Assembly: GCF_026013365.1 (NCBI RefSeq)
Contig: NZ_JAPDOE010000004.1
Span: 248,001 to 312,000, forward strand
Length of the DNA: 64,000 nt
Reading direction: 5' to 3'
Source: Paenibacillus sp. LS1
Lineage (GTDB): Bacteria > Bacillota > Bacilli > Paenibacillales > Paenibacillaceae
In this document: piece after piece, positions 51,092 to 58,860 of the stretch
Numbering within the stretch: the first letter of the stretch is position 1
Layout: each line of letters starts with the position of its first letter
The notes under the pieces: model-generated
Database searches by the model: none
Seen by the model: the letters and a program-made list of their open reading frames with translations, nothing else
What the model was told of the DNA's origin: nothing
Made by a program: the position numbers and the translations under genes

Positions 51092-51115
51092 TTTGTACAG
51101 TAAAAACTGTACAAA
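51092..51115. promoter_or_regulatory. Perfect palindrome, probable GbsR-type operator
   Basis: TTTGTACAGT-aaaa-ACTGTACAAA has 10-bp perfect arms. It is 22 bases upstream of the opuA -35 and about 300 bases before the divergent GbsR-like gene. A second half-site-like AGTACAT lies just to its left (51081). The rest of 51116-51410 shows no gene. Confidence 0.6.
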
Positions 51116-51410
51116 GTTTTCCTTCCATATGCTCCGTCATTCTCCTTATTCTGTCTAATAAGGTTCCTTTACATTTGATATCGCTTTTCCTACAATAGAA
51201 AATGAGCTGAATTGAAGCTGAATTTTTTGGTTAAAAGATAGTCATAGGCAAATGTAGCCTGGTAAAGTTCCCATTTTCATACATTGGGTGAAAGAAAGCC
51301 CTCTGGCATATAGGATGTCCGGCCGGATGCTTTCCCATGTAAGCAGGACTTTTAAAGTGTTGCAATTATTTTGCCAAGACTGTGGAATGTTCAGAATGGA
51401 GGTTGCAAGC

Positions 51411-51986
51411 ATGGGCTTGGACCATTTACAAGAGGAACAGCAGGCAACCGTGCTGAGGATTCGTAAACGCGTGATTGAAGCCATTGGACGTAATATGGAT
51501 CTTTACGGCGTTACGCTGTCTACGGGACACTTATATGGATTGCTATTTTTTGCAGACAAGCCAATGACCCTTGACGATATGGGACGGGAAATGGAAATGA
51601 GCAAAACGAGTATGAGTACAGGTGTACGAACACTGCTGGATTTGAAAATGGTAAACAAAGTATGGAGCAAGGGCTCCAGGAAAGACCTATATGAAGTAGA
51701 ATATGACTGGCATCAGACGTTTACGGATTATTTTGCGATTAAGTGGAGAAAAGCCGTGGAGAGTAACCTTCAGATTCTACGCAAATCAATTGAAGAACTG
51801 AATCGGTTAGTCGAAGATCTGGATGAGCAGGCAGATGCTGAACTTATCCACATTCTGATGGAAGACAAACACAAGGTTTTGCAAGCGGAAGCATACTACA
51901 AATGGTTGGATCGGTTGATTGATACCATGGAAGATGAAGAGATATACAAACTGGTTCCGAAGGAAGAGATCAAGGAACATTCATAA
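51411..51986 (+). CDS. GbsR/OpcR-like MarR-type regulator of betaine uptake
   Basis: A 191-residue winged-helix protein of the GbsR family. The DNA-binding part is LSTGHLYGLLFFADKPMTLDDMGREMEMSKTSMSTGVRTLLDLKMVNKVW-like (about residues 35-80), and a helical C-terminal dimerisation domain rich in Glu, Leu and Lys (about 110-170) follows. GbsR and OpcR are intracellular choline/betaine sensors that repress glycine betaine synthesis or uptake. The ATG follows GGAGGTTGC with normal spacing, and the longer frame upstream has no site. Divergent from opuA with a palindrome between, so it probably represses that operon. Confidence 0.88.
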   Translation: MGLDHLQEEQQATVLRIRKRVIEAIGRNMDLYGVTLSTGHLYGLLFFADKPMTLDDMGREMEMSKTSMSTGVRTLLDLKMVNKVWSKGSRKDLYEVEYDWHQTFTDYFAIKWRKAVESNLQILRKSIEELNRLVEDLDEQADAELIHILMEDKHKVLQAEAYYKWLDRLIDTMEDEEIYKLVPKEEIKEHS

Positions 51987-51994
51987 TTACATGT

Positions 51995-52030
51995 AAAGGG
52001 CCCTTTCCGTTATAGGAGAGGGCCCTTTGG
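51995..52030. terminator. Bidirectional terminator-like hairpin
   Basis: AAAGGGCCCTTTCC-gttata-GGAGAGGGCCCTTT, placed between the GbsR-like gene (+) and the convergent Btr-like gene (-). The tails are short (TTTGGTTTG on the plus strand). Confidence 0.7.
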
Positions 52031-52124
52031 TTTGTACGATATCTTATTGAATTATAATTGAAGGAACACGATGGAAAAAATAACACGGCACATCGGGCAC
52101 TTCGTTTTGAGCTAATATTCACAT

Positions 52125-53750
52125 CTAATGTCCGATCAGACCTGCCTGAGGAAAAACTACAGACTGCTGGGCAATCTGTTCCAGTTCGTTCAGAATCTGC
52201 AACTGGCCACCCGGGGTCCAGCATAACCTTTGCCAGTTCGAGATATCGTGAACGTTACCATGCAGCACGGCAGGTGATCGATTCCATGATGCCGTTTGCT
52301 TCATGCGTCGGAATACCTTTTCACTGGCAGGCTGAAGCGAAGCACGATGAATCAATAGATAATCCGTGTCCAGCACGGGGATATTATCCGCAACATACTC
52401 ATTTCTGGAACTTTCAGGAGACACAAGCTGGGCAGGATGGAGTTCCAATTCGGCATACAACAAGTGATTTAATGGATGCTCGCCATTCCCCTGTAATCGA
52501 ATAAACTGATTCGTAATCTCCATCAGAGCCAACCTTTTTTGTCCGAAATAAGGCTGGAGGTTCAGTCCGGCTTCAAGCTTGCGGAACGCAAGTTCCTTGA
52601 CATTCAGTAACGCTTGCTTCTCGCGTCCGACCAGTTCGGCTATGCGAATATGGTTCTCTTTCCAGTCGTCAGTGGACTCCAAGATGATGGTGGGCGCAAT
52701 ACTTTTCAGGCGATCATAATAAGGCTTATGGTAAAAATCACCGATGATCAAGTCTGGCTTCGCCTGCCGAAGTTGATCGAATTGTCTGGTTAATCGGCGT
52801 TCTTGTTCATAATCATCCGATTCTCGGTCAAGAACTCCTTCCAGCACAGCTACAGGGCGCAGTCCAAGTGAGGCCAGATTCTCGTGAAATCCCATGATGG
52901 ATGCCGTAGCTACGCGAAGTTGATCTCTTTTCATATATACGCTGGGAGCAATGCCCAAGGTTTGTTTGAATTTACGGCTAAAATAATACTCATTGCCATA
53001 CCCGACAGATATCGCGACGTCTTTGAGGACACATGATTCCTCGGTCAGCTGTTTTTTGGCTTCGTCTATACGTAAACGATTCAGATAATCGGTCGGTGAC
53101 ATGCCCTTAGCTTTCTTGAAACTGCGAGAGTAGGAGCTGGGTGTGAGGCCAGCAATCTTGGCAAGCTGATCCATGCTGATTCCTTCACTCATGTAACGTC
53201 GCATATACATAATACTGCGTTCCAAGGCAGGGTCCACTTTCTCATGATTGGCTTCCAGTCGGTTCTCCGAGAGAAACTGCAGCAGTTCATGCAGCTGGCT
53301 ATGTATGCTGATAAAATGGTCCGGTTGAAGACCGCGATAGGTTTCATACAGTTGTCCCAAACGTGATACAGCCTGCTGCTCGTGACGAACCAGCAATCTG
53401 CCTGTCTGCCAATCCAGCGGGAAGGCGGGTGAAGAGGTCATTTTCCATTCACCTCGCACTTGCTGCAATTCAACCGTATCCATGCTTAGCAATATAAACT
53501 CGGTCACATTCGAGCGTGCAGCGGCCTCGATGGTTGTACCTGACTTCAACACGAACAAGCTGCCTGCTTGCGCCGTATAGACTGTATCATTCAGGACCAG
53601 AACTCCGTCTCCTTGCAAAATAAGACAGAGCATGGGCCGGGACACCGTCTTGCCTTGCACACGGAAATTCTCCCCACGACGCACACGGCACATGGAGGAG
53701 AGGAGCGGTAGAGATGAGGTTTCAGCAATGAAGGGAAACTGTTCAGTCAT
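52125..53750 (-). CDS. Btr-like AraC regulator with siderophore-binding domain
   Basis: A 541-residue two-part regulator. The N-terminal cupin-like sensor is followed by an AraC helix-turn-helix pair (about residues 175-272, MDQLAKIAGLTPSSYSRSFKKAKG and LKDVAISVGYGNEYYFSRKFKQTLG). A C-terminal FepB/FhuD-type periplasmic-binding-like domain then starts at VATASIMGFHENLASLGLRPV. This is the architecture of B. subtilis Btr, which senses bacillibactin and activates its transporter. A Fur box is just upstream, and the ATG was placed after AAAAGGATGG. No siderophore transporter or synthase genes are adjacent, so its target is elsewhere. Confidence 0.87.
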   Translation of the reverse strand: MTEQFPFIAETSSLPLLSSMCRVRRGENFRVQGKTVSRPMLCLILQGDGVLVLNDTVYTAQAGSLFVLKSGTTIEAAARSNVTEFILLSMDTVELQQVRGEWKMTSSPAFPLDWQTGRLLVRHEQQAVSRLGQLYETYRGLQPDHFISIHSQLHELLQFLSENRLEANHEKVDPALERSIMYMRRYMSEGISMDQLAKIAGLTPSSYSRSFKKAKGMSPTDYLNRLRIDEAKKQLTEESCVLKDVAISVGYGNEYYFSRKFKQTLGIAPSVYMKRDQLRVATASIMGFHENLASLGLRPVAVLEGVLDRESDDYEQERRLTRQFDQLRQAKPDLIIGDFYHKPYYDRLKSIAPTIILESTDDWKENHIRIAELVGREKQALLNVKELAFRKLEAGLNLQPYFGQKRLALMEITNQFIRLQGNGEHPLNHLLYAELELHPAQLVSPESSRNEYVADNIPVLDTDYLLIHRASLQPASEKVFRRMKQTASWNRSPAVLHGNVHDISNWQRLCWTPGGQLQILNELEQIAQQSVVFPQAGLIGH

Positions 53751-53780
53751 ACGGACCATCCTTTTGTCTTATTTTCTTAA

Positions 53781-53795
53781 TGATAACAATTATCA
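53781..53795. promoter_or_regulatory. Fur box upstream of the Btr-like gene
   Basis: TGATAACAATTATCA matches the 7-1-7 Fur palindrome TGATAATNATTATCA with a single mismatch, and a second overlapping half-site extends right (ATTATCATTCTCAT). It lies 31 bases before the start of the regulator gene. Confidence 0.85.
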
Positions 53796-53838
53796 TTCTC
53801 ATATGGAAGATATTTTTGAAAAATAGTTTTCGACAACC

Positions 53839-53886
53839 AAAAAAGGATTACCGACAGCCGTTATGGCTGTGCGGTAATCCTTTTTG
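53839..53886. terminator. Terminator, probably of the 53937 gene
   Basis: AAAGGATTACCG and CGGTAATCCTTT form a long helix with an inner AGCC/GGCT stem. Runs of A on the left and T on the right (TTTTTG) make it work in both directions. On the minus strand it follows the secreted protein gene by about 50 bases. Confidence 0.85.
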
Positions 53887-53936
53887 TTATGGACAAGTCC
53901 GTTGAATGGGTTAGACGTTTGAATCAACAGGATATG

Positions 53937-55223
53937 TTAGTACGGTGTCACCAATAGAATATTGTCGAGGAAAACGTCACTCATTACTTTTTTCCCTGTT
54001 CCACCCGTTTGCACGTGATACAAGCGATACTGATCTTTGGCATTGATGTAGAACAGGCCGGCAACATCATCTCTGATATGGAATGCATCCCATTCGTCAC
54101 TGGTAAGTTTCGTTACCTTGAGAGCTGTGTTGACCGAATAGAGCCCGTTGTTGCCCGAGATGTATGCAGCCGTAGCTGTACCATTGGTCAATTGATTCGC
54201 AACATACGTTACATTGTTCAGGTTCAGGTTGGCGGACTTGGTCACTTTGTTGCCGGAGACCGTTTTGGCATAAGCCTTCTTGTCTGCATCAATAAGGACA
54301 ACCTTGTCTGTACCTAAGGCACTTACTTCCCGAACGCTCTTGTTATGAAGCTGAAGCGTTTTGGCTGAAGTTGTTAACGCGAAAGCTTTGCCTTTGGCAT
54401 AATTGTAATCCTTATTAATGTCGAGATCGATTCCTTTGTTATACACGTAAAGATTGTTTCCCCAACCACCGGAATATACAGCATTCACATCCAGTTTGGC
54501 TTTGGGATTAACAGCAGTTGCCTTGCCAGTGTTGTAATTCACCTTATACATGACAACAGCATTGGTGGAATAGAAGTCCTCGTAGGGGTCTGTATTTACC
54601 ATCAGTTGCAGTTCGTTTTTGGCTTGATTCGTAAAATAACGTCCTTCCACTGCGCCTGCGGCAATTCGCTGCACAGCTCCAGAACCGTTAGACGTTTTGG
54701 ACACGATCCACGTGTTTCCATTAACCAGCGCATTATAGTAAGCACGCCCTTTGGCTACCAGGAGAAATGGAAAATCAGTATCTGCTTTGTCAGCAATCTT
54801 GGTGACAGCTGAAGCGTCACTATTGCCATTAGCGCGATAAATTGTACCTGTAGCGTCCAGATAATAGATGAATCCGTTATCCGTGTAATAGCTCAGTACA
54901 TCTGTAGCAAATGTTTCTGCCGCATCGCTGGACCCGTCATTCGGAACCCGGAGCAATGTTGTGGAAGAGCCAGTCTGCGTGTAGTAAAGATAAGAGCCTG
55001 CCGCGTGCAAGTCCACCCCTTGGAAATCAATTAAGACTTCTGTCGTATTGCTGCCATCAGCGGATACTTTGTATAAGACGCCATCAGATTCATAATACAC
55101 TGTGGATTGGCTGAGTGAAGCTGCCTGGGCTGCAGTTCCGCCTCCCAATGTCACTGCTGAAATGAGTGTAAATAACAGCAATGTACAGATGGTACGTTGT
55201 AAATAGGTATACCCTGTTTTCAT
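53937..55223 (-). CDS. Secreted DUF5050-like propeller protein
   Basis: A 428-residue protein with a Sec signal peptide (about residues 1-34, cut after AAQA). The mature part is built of repeated short beta motifs with aromatic-Asp turns (VYYESDGVLYKVSADGSN, LYYTQTGSSTTLLRVPNDGSS, IYYLDATGTIYRANGNS, GLFYINAKDQYRLYHVQT). This is typical of DUF5050/beta-propeller proteins of Firmicutes that bind ligands on the cell surface. No catalytic residues or cell-wall anchor are visible. No clear ribosome site was resolved beyond the purine-rich GGGGACGATG. Function unknown. Confidence 0.72.
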   Translation of the reverse strand: MKTGYTYLQRTICTLLLFTLISAVTLGGGTAAQAASLSQSTVYYESDGVLYKVSADGSNTTEVLIDFQGVDLHAAGSYLYYTQTGSSTTLLRVPNDGSSDAAETFATDVLSYYTDNGFIYYLDATGTIYRANGNSDASAVTKIADKADTDFPFLLVAKGRAYYNALVNGNTWIVSKTSNGSGAVQRIAAGAVEGRYFTNQAKNELQLMVNTDPYEDFYSTNAVVMYKVNYNTGKATAVNPKAKLDVNAVYSGGWGNNLYVYNKGIDLDINKDYNYAKGKAFALTTSAKTLQLHNKSVREVSALGTDKVVLIDADKKAYAKTVSGNKVTKSANLNLNNVTYVANQLTNGTATAAYISGNNGLYSVNTALKVTKLTSDEWDAFHIRDDVAGLFYINAKDQYRLYHVQTGGTGKKVMSDVFLDNILLVTPY

Positions 55224-55463
55224 TTTTTCATCGTCCCCTTCGTTCTATATGTATGTAATTAACGCCTTATGTTATATCGGTAAACTATGGAAGATATGTT
55301 AGATCTCGAACATGAAAAAAAGAAGAGAATGAAATTGAATTTCATACACATTCCAACCAGAAATCGAATTGCGCATGATGCTGCCAATCCCGTCCCAAAG
55401 CATTCTCCGCCTGACTTGATCGTGATAACATTACACTCAACCAGAGCAGAGGAGTGAGCGATC

Positions 55464-56477
55464 ATGGAATTGAATATGGCGATCATCGGATTTGGGAACG
55501 CAGTGGTGAATTATCATTTGCCTTATCTGGACAAGAAAGAAAACATCAAGGTGAAGACGATATACCGTCGGGAGGAAGATCGGGTTGGCGATACAGAGCG
55601 TGAATCACTCTATCCCGAGATTACTTTTTCGACGAATATCGAAGACATATTGCAGGATAATGAGATTGAATTGATTGTTGTTGCCACCCATGTGGATAGC
55701 CATGTAGAGTACGCCAAGCTGGCATTGGAACACGGGAAACATGTGCTGGTGGAGAAACCTTTTGCCTCTACTTCTGCGGAAGCCAAAAATATCTTTGAAC
55801 TAGCCAATCGTAAAAATCTCATCTCCATGGCGAATCAAAATCGCAGATTTGATGGTGACTTTCTGACATTGAAAAAAGTGATTGAGAGCGGCGAACTGGG
55901 AAATATTGTTGAAATCCAGTCCCACTATGATTATTTTCAACCACAGTACGCCAGAAGCGGATTTGGATTGCTGCATGGGTTGGCCGTGCATACCATTGAT
56001 CAGTTAATCTCCATATATGGCGTAGCCGACCGAATTGATTATGATGTTCGGAGTTTGATCGCGCCGGGTGAATCCGATGATTATATCGATATTGATTTTC
56101 GTTATGGACGAATGAAGGCTACGATTAAGTGCAGCCTGCTTGTGAAGATCGAGCATCCGAAATTCATAGTGCACGGGGATCGGGGAAGCTTCGTCAAATA
56201 TAGCAGCGGACATCAAACGAAAAATGGAGATGGACGAACCAAAATATCCATTGAAGCTGAATCAGAGGATAACTGGGGTACGATTAGTTATGTGGACGAA
56301 GAGGGAACATCACATACGGAGAAAGTTCCTTCGGAAGCAACGGACTATGGCATTTTATATGATCGACTGCTTCATGCCATTCGACATAACGGTGATAAAC
56401 CGGTCAAGGATGAAGAGGTTTTATATGTATTGGATATTTTACATGAAGGAATCGAAGTGGCGAAGAAAGCCAACTAA
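55464..56477 (+). CDS. Gfo/Idh/MocA-family oxidoreductase 1
   Basis: A 337-residue NAD(P)-dependent dehydrogenase. The Rossmann domain starts NMAIIGFGNAVVNYHLPYL (degenerate GxGxxG), ends with the EKP motif in HVLVEKPFAST (catalytic Lys, about residue 97), and is followed by NQNRRFDGDF and the C-terminal alpha/beta domain with GFGLLHGLAVHTIDQL (His). These enzymes oxidise or reduce sugars and their derivatives. AGAGGAGTGAG ribosome site. First of two similar genes, 26 bases apart, so an operon with coordinated sugar-derivative metabolism is likely. Substrate not identifiable. Confidence 0.86.
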   Translation: MELNMAIIGFGNAVVNYHLPYLDKKENIKVKTIYRREEDRVGDTERESLYPEITFSTNIEDILQDNEIELIVVATHVDSHVEYAKLALEHGKHVLVEKPFASTSAEAKNIFELANRKNLISMANQNRRFDGDFLTLKKVIESGELGNIVEIQSHYDYFQPQYARSGFGLLHGLAVHTIDQLISIYGVADRIDYDVRSLIAPGESDDYIDIDFRYGRMKATIKCSLLVKIEHPKFIVHGDRGSFVKYSSGHQTKNGDGRTKISIEAESEDNWGTISYVDEEGTSHTEKVPSEATDYGILYDRLLHAIRHNGDKPVKDEEVLYVLDILHEGIEVAKKAN

Positions 56478-56503
56478 CAAATAAACGACAGGAGCGAAAC
56501 AAT

Positions 56504-57493
56504 ATGATGAATATAGCAACGATTGGTACAGGGTCCATTGTAGATGCCATTTTGTCCGCGATAAATGAACTGGAAGATGTCACTTGTACAGCGATGTACT
56601 CCCGGAAGAGAGAAACAGCACAGGAGCTTGCGGGTAAATATGGGGTAAGTACAATCTATACAGACCTGGACTCCCTATTTGTAGATGTGAATGTAGATCT
56701 CGTATATATTGCTTCACCGAACAGTATGCACTACGAACAGGCCTATCAGGCACTTCAACATGGCAAGCATGTCGTCTGTGAAAAACCGTTCACATCCACG
56801 CTTCAGGAAGCAGAGTCGCTGATTGCACTTGCGAAGGAAAAGAATTTGTTGCTGTTTGAAGCGATCTCCAACATTCATTTGCCCAATATTAAAGTCATAC
56901 AGGAGCAACTACCGAAGCTTGGTCCGATTAGACTCATCCAGTGTAACTACAGTCAATACTCGCGCAAATACAATGATCTGCTTGCAGGGCAAACACCGAA
57001 TGTATTTAATCCACAATTCTCTGGTGGTGCGCTGATGGATATCAATATTTATAATCTTCATTTGGTTATGAATCTGTTCGGCAGTCCGAATGCCGTATCG
57101 TATACAGCGAACCAGCATGCAAACGGCATTGATACGTCAGGAGTTATGGTTCTCAAGTATCCGGAGTTTATTGCGGAATGTGTAGGTGCCAAAGACTCGA
57201 GCAGCATGAACTTTGTGCTCATTCAGGGAGAGAAAGGTTATCTTCAGGTTGTAGGAGGAGCTAACGGTTGCCGGGAGATCAAGCTTCAGATCGGGAATGA
57301 GCCTGCTGAGGAATATAATGCGCAGACCAAATCCAATTGGCTGTACTATGAGTGGGAAACGTTCAGGGACATCCATGCAAGTGGTGATCACAAACGGTGT
57401 TACGAACTACTCGAACACAGCCAGTCTGTGATGAGTGTACTCATGAGTGCGCGTAAGGATGCCGGGATTGTATTTGCAGCGGACCAGCGTTAA
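56504..57493 (+). CDS. Gfo/Idh/MocA-family oxidoreductase 2
   Basis: A 329-residue member of the same superfamily. NIATIGTGSIVDAILSAI is the dinucleotide-binding loop. The EKP motif appears in HVVCEKPFTSTLQEAE, and the substrate-side motif LMDINIYNLHLVMNLFG (in place of GG..D..IH) is divergent, with Asp and His. ACAGGAGCGA ribosome site, tandem ATG codons. Similarity to the first enzyme is at superfamily level only. It is convergent with an RpiR-type regulator, stops separated by 3 bases. Likely acts with its neighbour on a sugar or inositol derivative. Confidence 0.85.
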   Translation: MMNIATIGTGSIVDAILSAINELEDVTCTAMYSRKRETAQELAGKYGVSTIYTDLDSLFVDVNVDLVYIASPNSMHYEQAYQALQHGKHVVCEKPFTSTLQEAESLIALAKEKNLLLFEAISNIHLPNIKVIQEQLPKLGPIRLIQCNYSQYSRKYNDLLAGQTPNVFNPQFSGGALMDINIYNLHLVMNLFGSPNAVSYTANQHANGIDTSGVMVLKYPEFIAECVGAKDSSSMNFVLIQGEKGYLQVVGGANGCREIKLQIGNEPAEEYNAQTKSNWLYYEWETFRDIHASGDHKRCYELLEHSQSVMSVLMSARKDAGIVFAADQR

Positions 57494-57496
57494 TTG

Positions 57497-58291
57497 TTAA
57501 TACGTATCGCTAATGCTCCCCATGTACAACATATCGAAAATATAAAGTACCGAGACCATTGAAGACATTTTGGACAGTCGTAATTGTTCATTGTATCCAT
57601 AAGCCAGCAGCGTTTCATCGCAATGTCTGGACAGGGTTGAATGGTTGTTGCCGGTAACCGCGATGACTTTCATTTGTTTGCTACTGAGCACTTTGGCAGC
57701 TTCAATCATGGATTGATTCTCACCTGTGTGCGAGATAACAAAAGACAGCGTCAGGCTGTTGGGATTCATCGTGTTCAAATAATGCATGTTGGGACTATTG
57801 TGAGCAATCGCAGATATGCCGAGTTCATTCCACTTGGCACAAGCCTGTTGAGCCAGATAATAATTCATATCACTGCCATAGATATCGATACGTCCGGATT
57901 CTTTGACCCAGTTAGCAATACGTAGCAAAACAGGAGCATTTAACATCCGGCGCGTATCATCCAGCGCCTGCTGATACAGGTAAGGAACCGAGTCGATGGC
58001 TGCCAGCACGTTGCCTTGTTCTGCAATTGCATGATCCTGCGTCTGCAACGCGGGAGGTATCTGTTGGTATTCAAGCGCAAGCTTAAGCTGAAAGTCTGGG
58101 TACCCCTTGGTACCCAGCTTTTTGCATAGGCGAACAATGGTAGATGAGCTTGTATAGGTCTGCTGAGCCAGTTCATGGGCTGTAGAATCAAATACAACTT
58201 CGGGGTTGTTCAGAATATAGTCCACAATATGCTTCTCCTGTGCCGTTAATTGGGAAGCATATTTTAATTTTTGAAGTAGTTTGGATTCCAT
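57497..58291 (-). CDS. RpiR/MurR-family transcriptional regulator
   Basis: A 264-residue regulator: N-terminal HTH_6 domain (ASQLTAQEKHIVDYILNNPEVV and TYTSSSTIVRLCKKLGTKGYPDFQ) and a C-terminal SIS domain (about 115-245, IDIYGSDMNYYLAQQACAK and FVISHTGENQSMIEAAKVL) that binds a phosphosugar. The ATG giving MESKLLQKL is preceded by GAGAGGAATGG; the longer frame has no site. The convergent position suggests it may control the two dehydrogenases or a separate sugar pathway. Confidence 0.87.
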   Translation of the reverse strand: MESKLLQKLKYASQLTAQEKHIVDYILNNPEVVFDSTAHELAQQTYTSSSTIVRLCKKLGTKGYPDFQLKLALEYQQIPPALQTQDHAIAEQGNVLAAIDSVPYLYQQALDDTRRMLNAPVLLRIANWVKESGRIDIYGSDMNYYLAQQACAKWNELGISAIAHNSPNMHYLNTMNPNSLTLSFVISHTGENQSMIEAAKVLSSKQMKVIAVTGNNHSTLSRHCDETLLAYGYNEQLRLSKMSSMVSVLYIFDMLYMGSISDTY

Positions 58292-58402
58292 GCGATTGTT
58301 CCATTCCTCTCTATAATCATCCCAGTATACATGTCTCCACATCATAACCTGCGTTTGTTTATTTCTCAATCTGTTGAATTTCCTCGCTAAACTCCACATC
58401 AT

Positions 58403-58860
58403 TCAGATCTGACTTTCCGCCAGTTGTTGACGACTATTCCATAGGGTGACGAGACGAAGAAGAACCAAACTTCAAATGGAAGGCGAAAAAAGAAGGATCT
58501 CTCCGTCAATAGTCCCGGATGAAGGGTGCGCACTTCCCCTCAATTCCACTTCAAATCGGGTCTAAGGTTTGTTTTCACTATGGCCTGTACGATGTATCCT
58601 TATTTTAAGGGTAGAACATTCGTTTCATTGCTCTTCATAACGTGGTAATGATAGATAAGACCTTACGTCTCATGAATGTCTGAAATATTCATCTAACGCC
58701 GGTCTTGGTTATCCAGGGCCGGCTTGACGTGATGTTTAGGCGTGCCTGTCACGGGAACGTCTGTTTTTAACGATTACATAATGAATTCGTCTAACACATC
58801 CATATGAATACATCGTATGGGTACATATTGTGTTTGGACGTAGAGGAAGGTGAGTGAGTC
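58403..58860 (+). promoter_or_regulatory. Structured intergenic leader upstream of the HSP90-like operon
   Basis: The 458-base gap has no gene. Near its right part are three successive hairpins. ATGAAT/ATTCAT lies at about 58672-58694, and CGCCGG with CCGGC at about 58700-58726. GACGTGA...TCAC...ACGTC, followed by TGTTTTT, lies at about 58727-58769 and resembles an intrinsic terminator 90 bases before the HSP90-like start. This may be an attenuated leader or a small transcript. No known riboswitch motif was recognised, and no CIRCE or CtsR site was seen. Confidence 0.35.
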
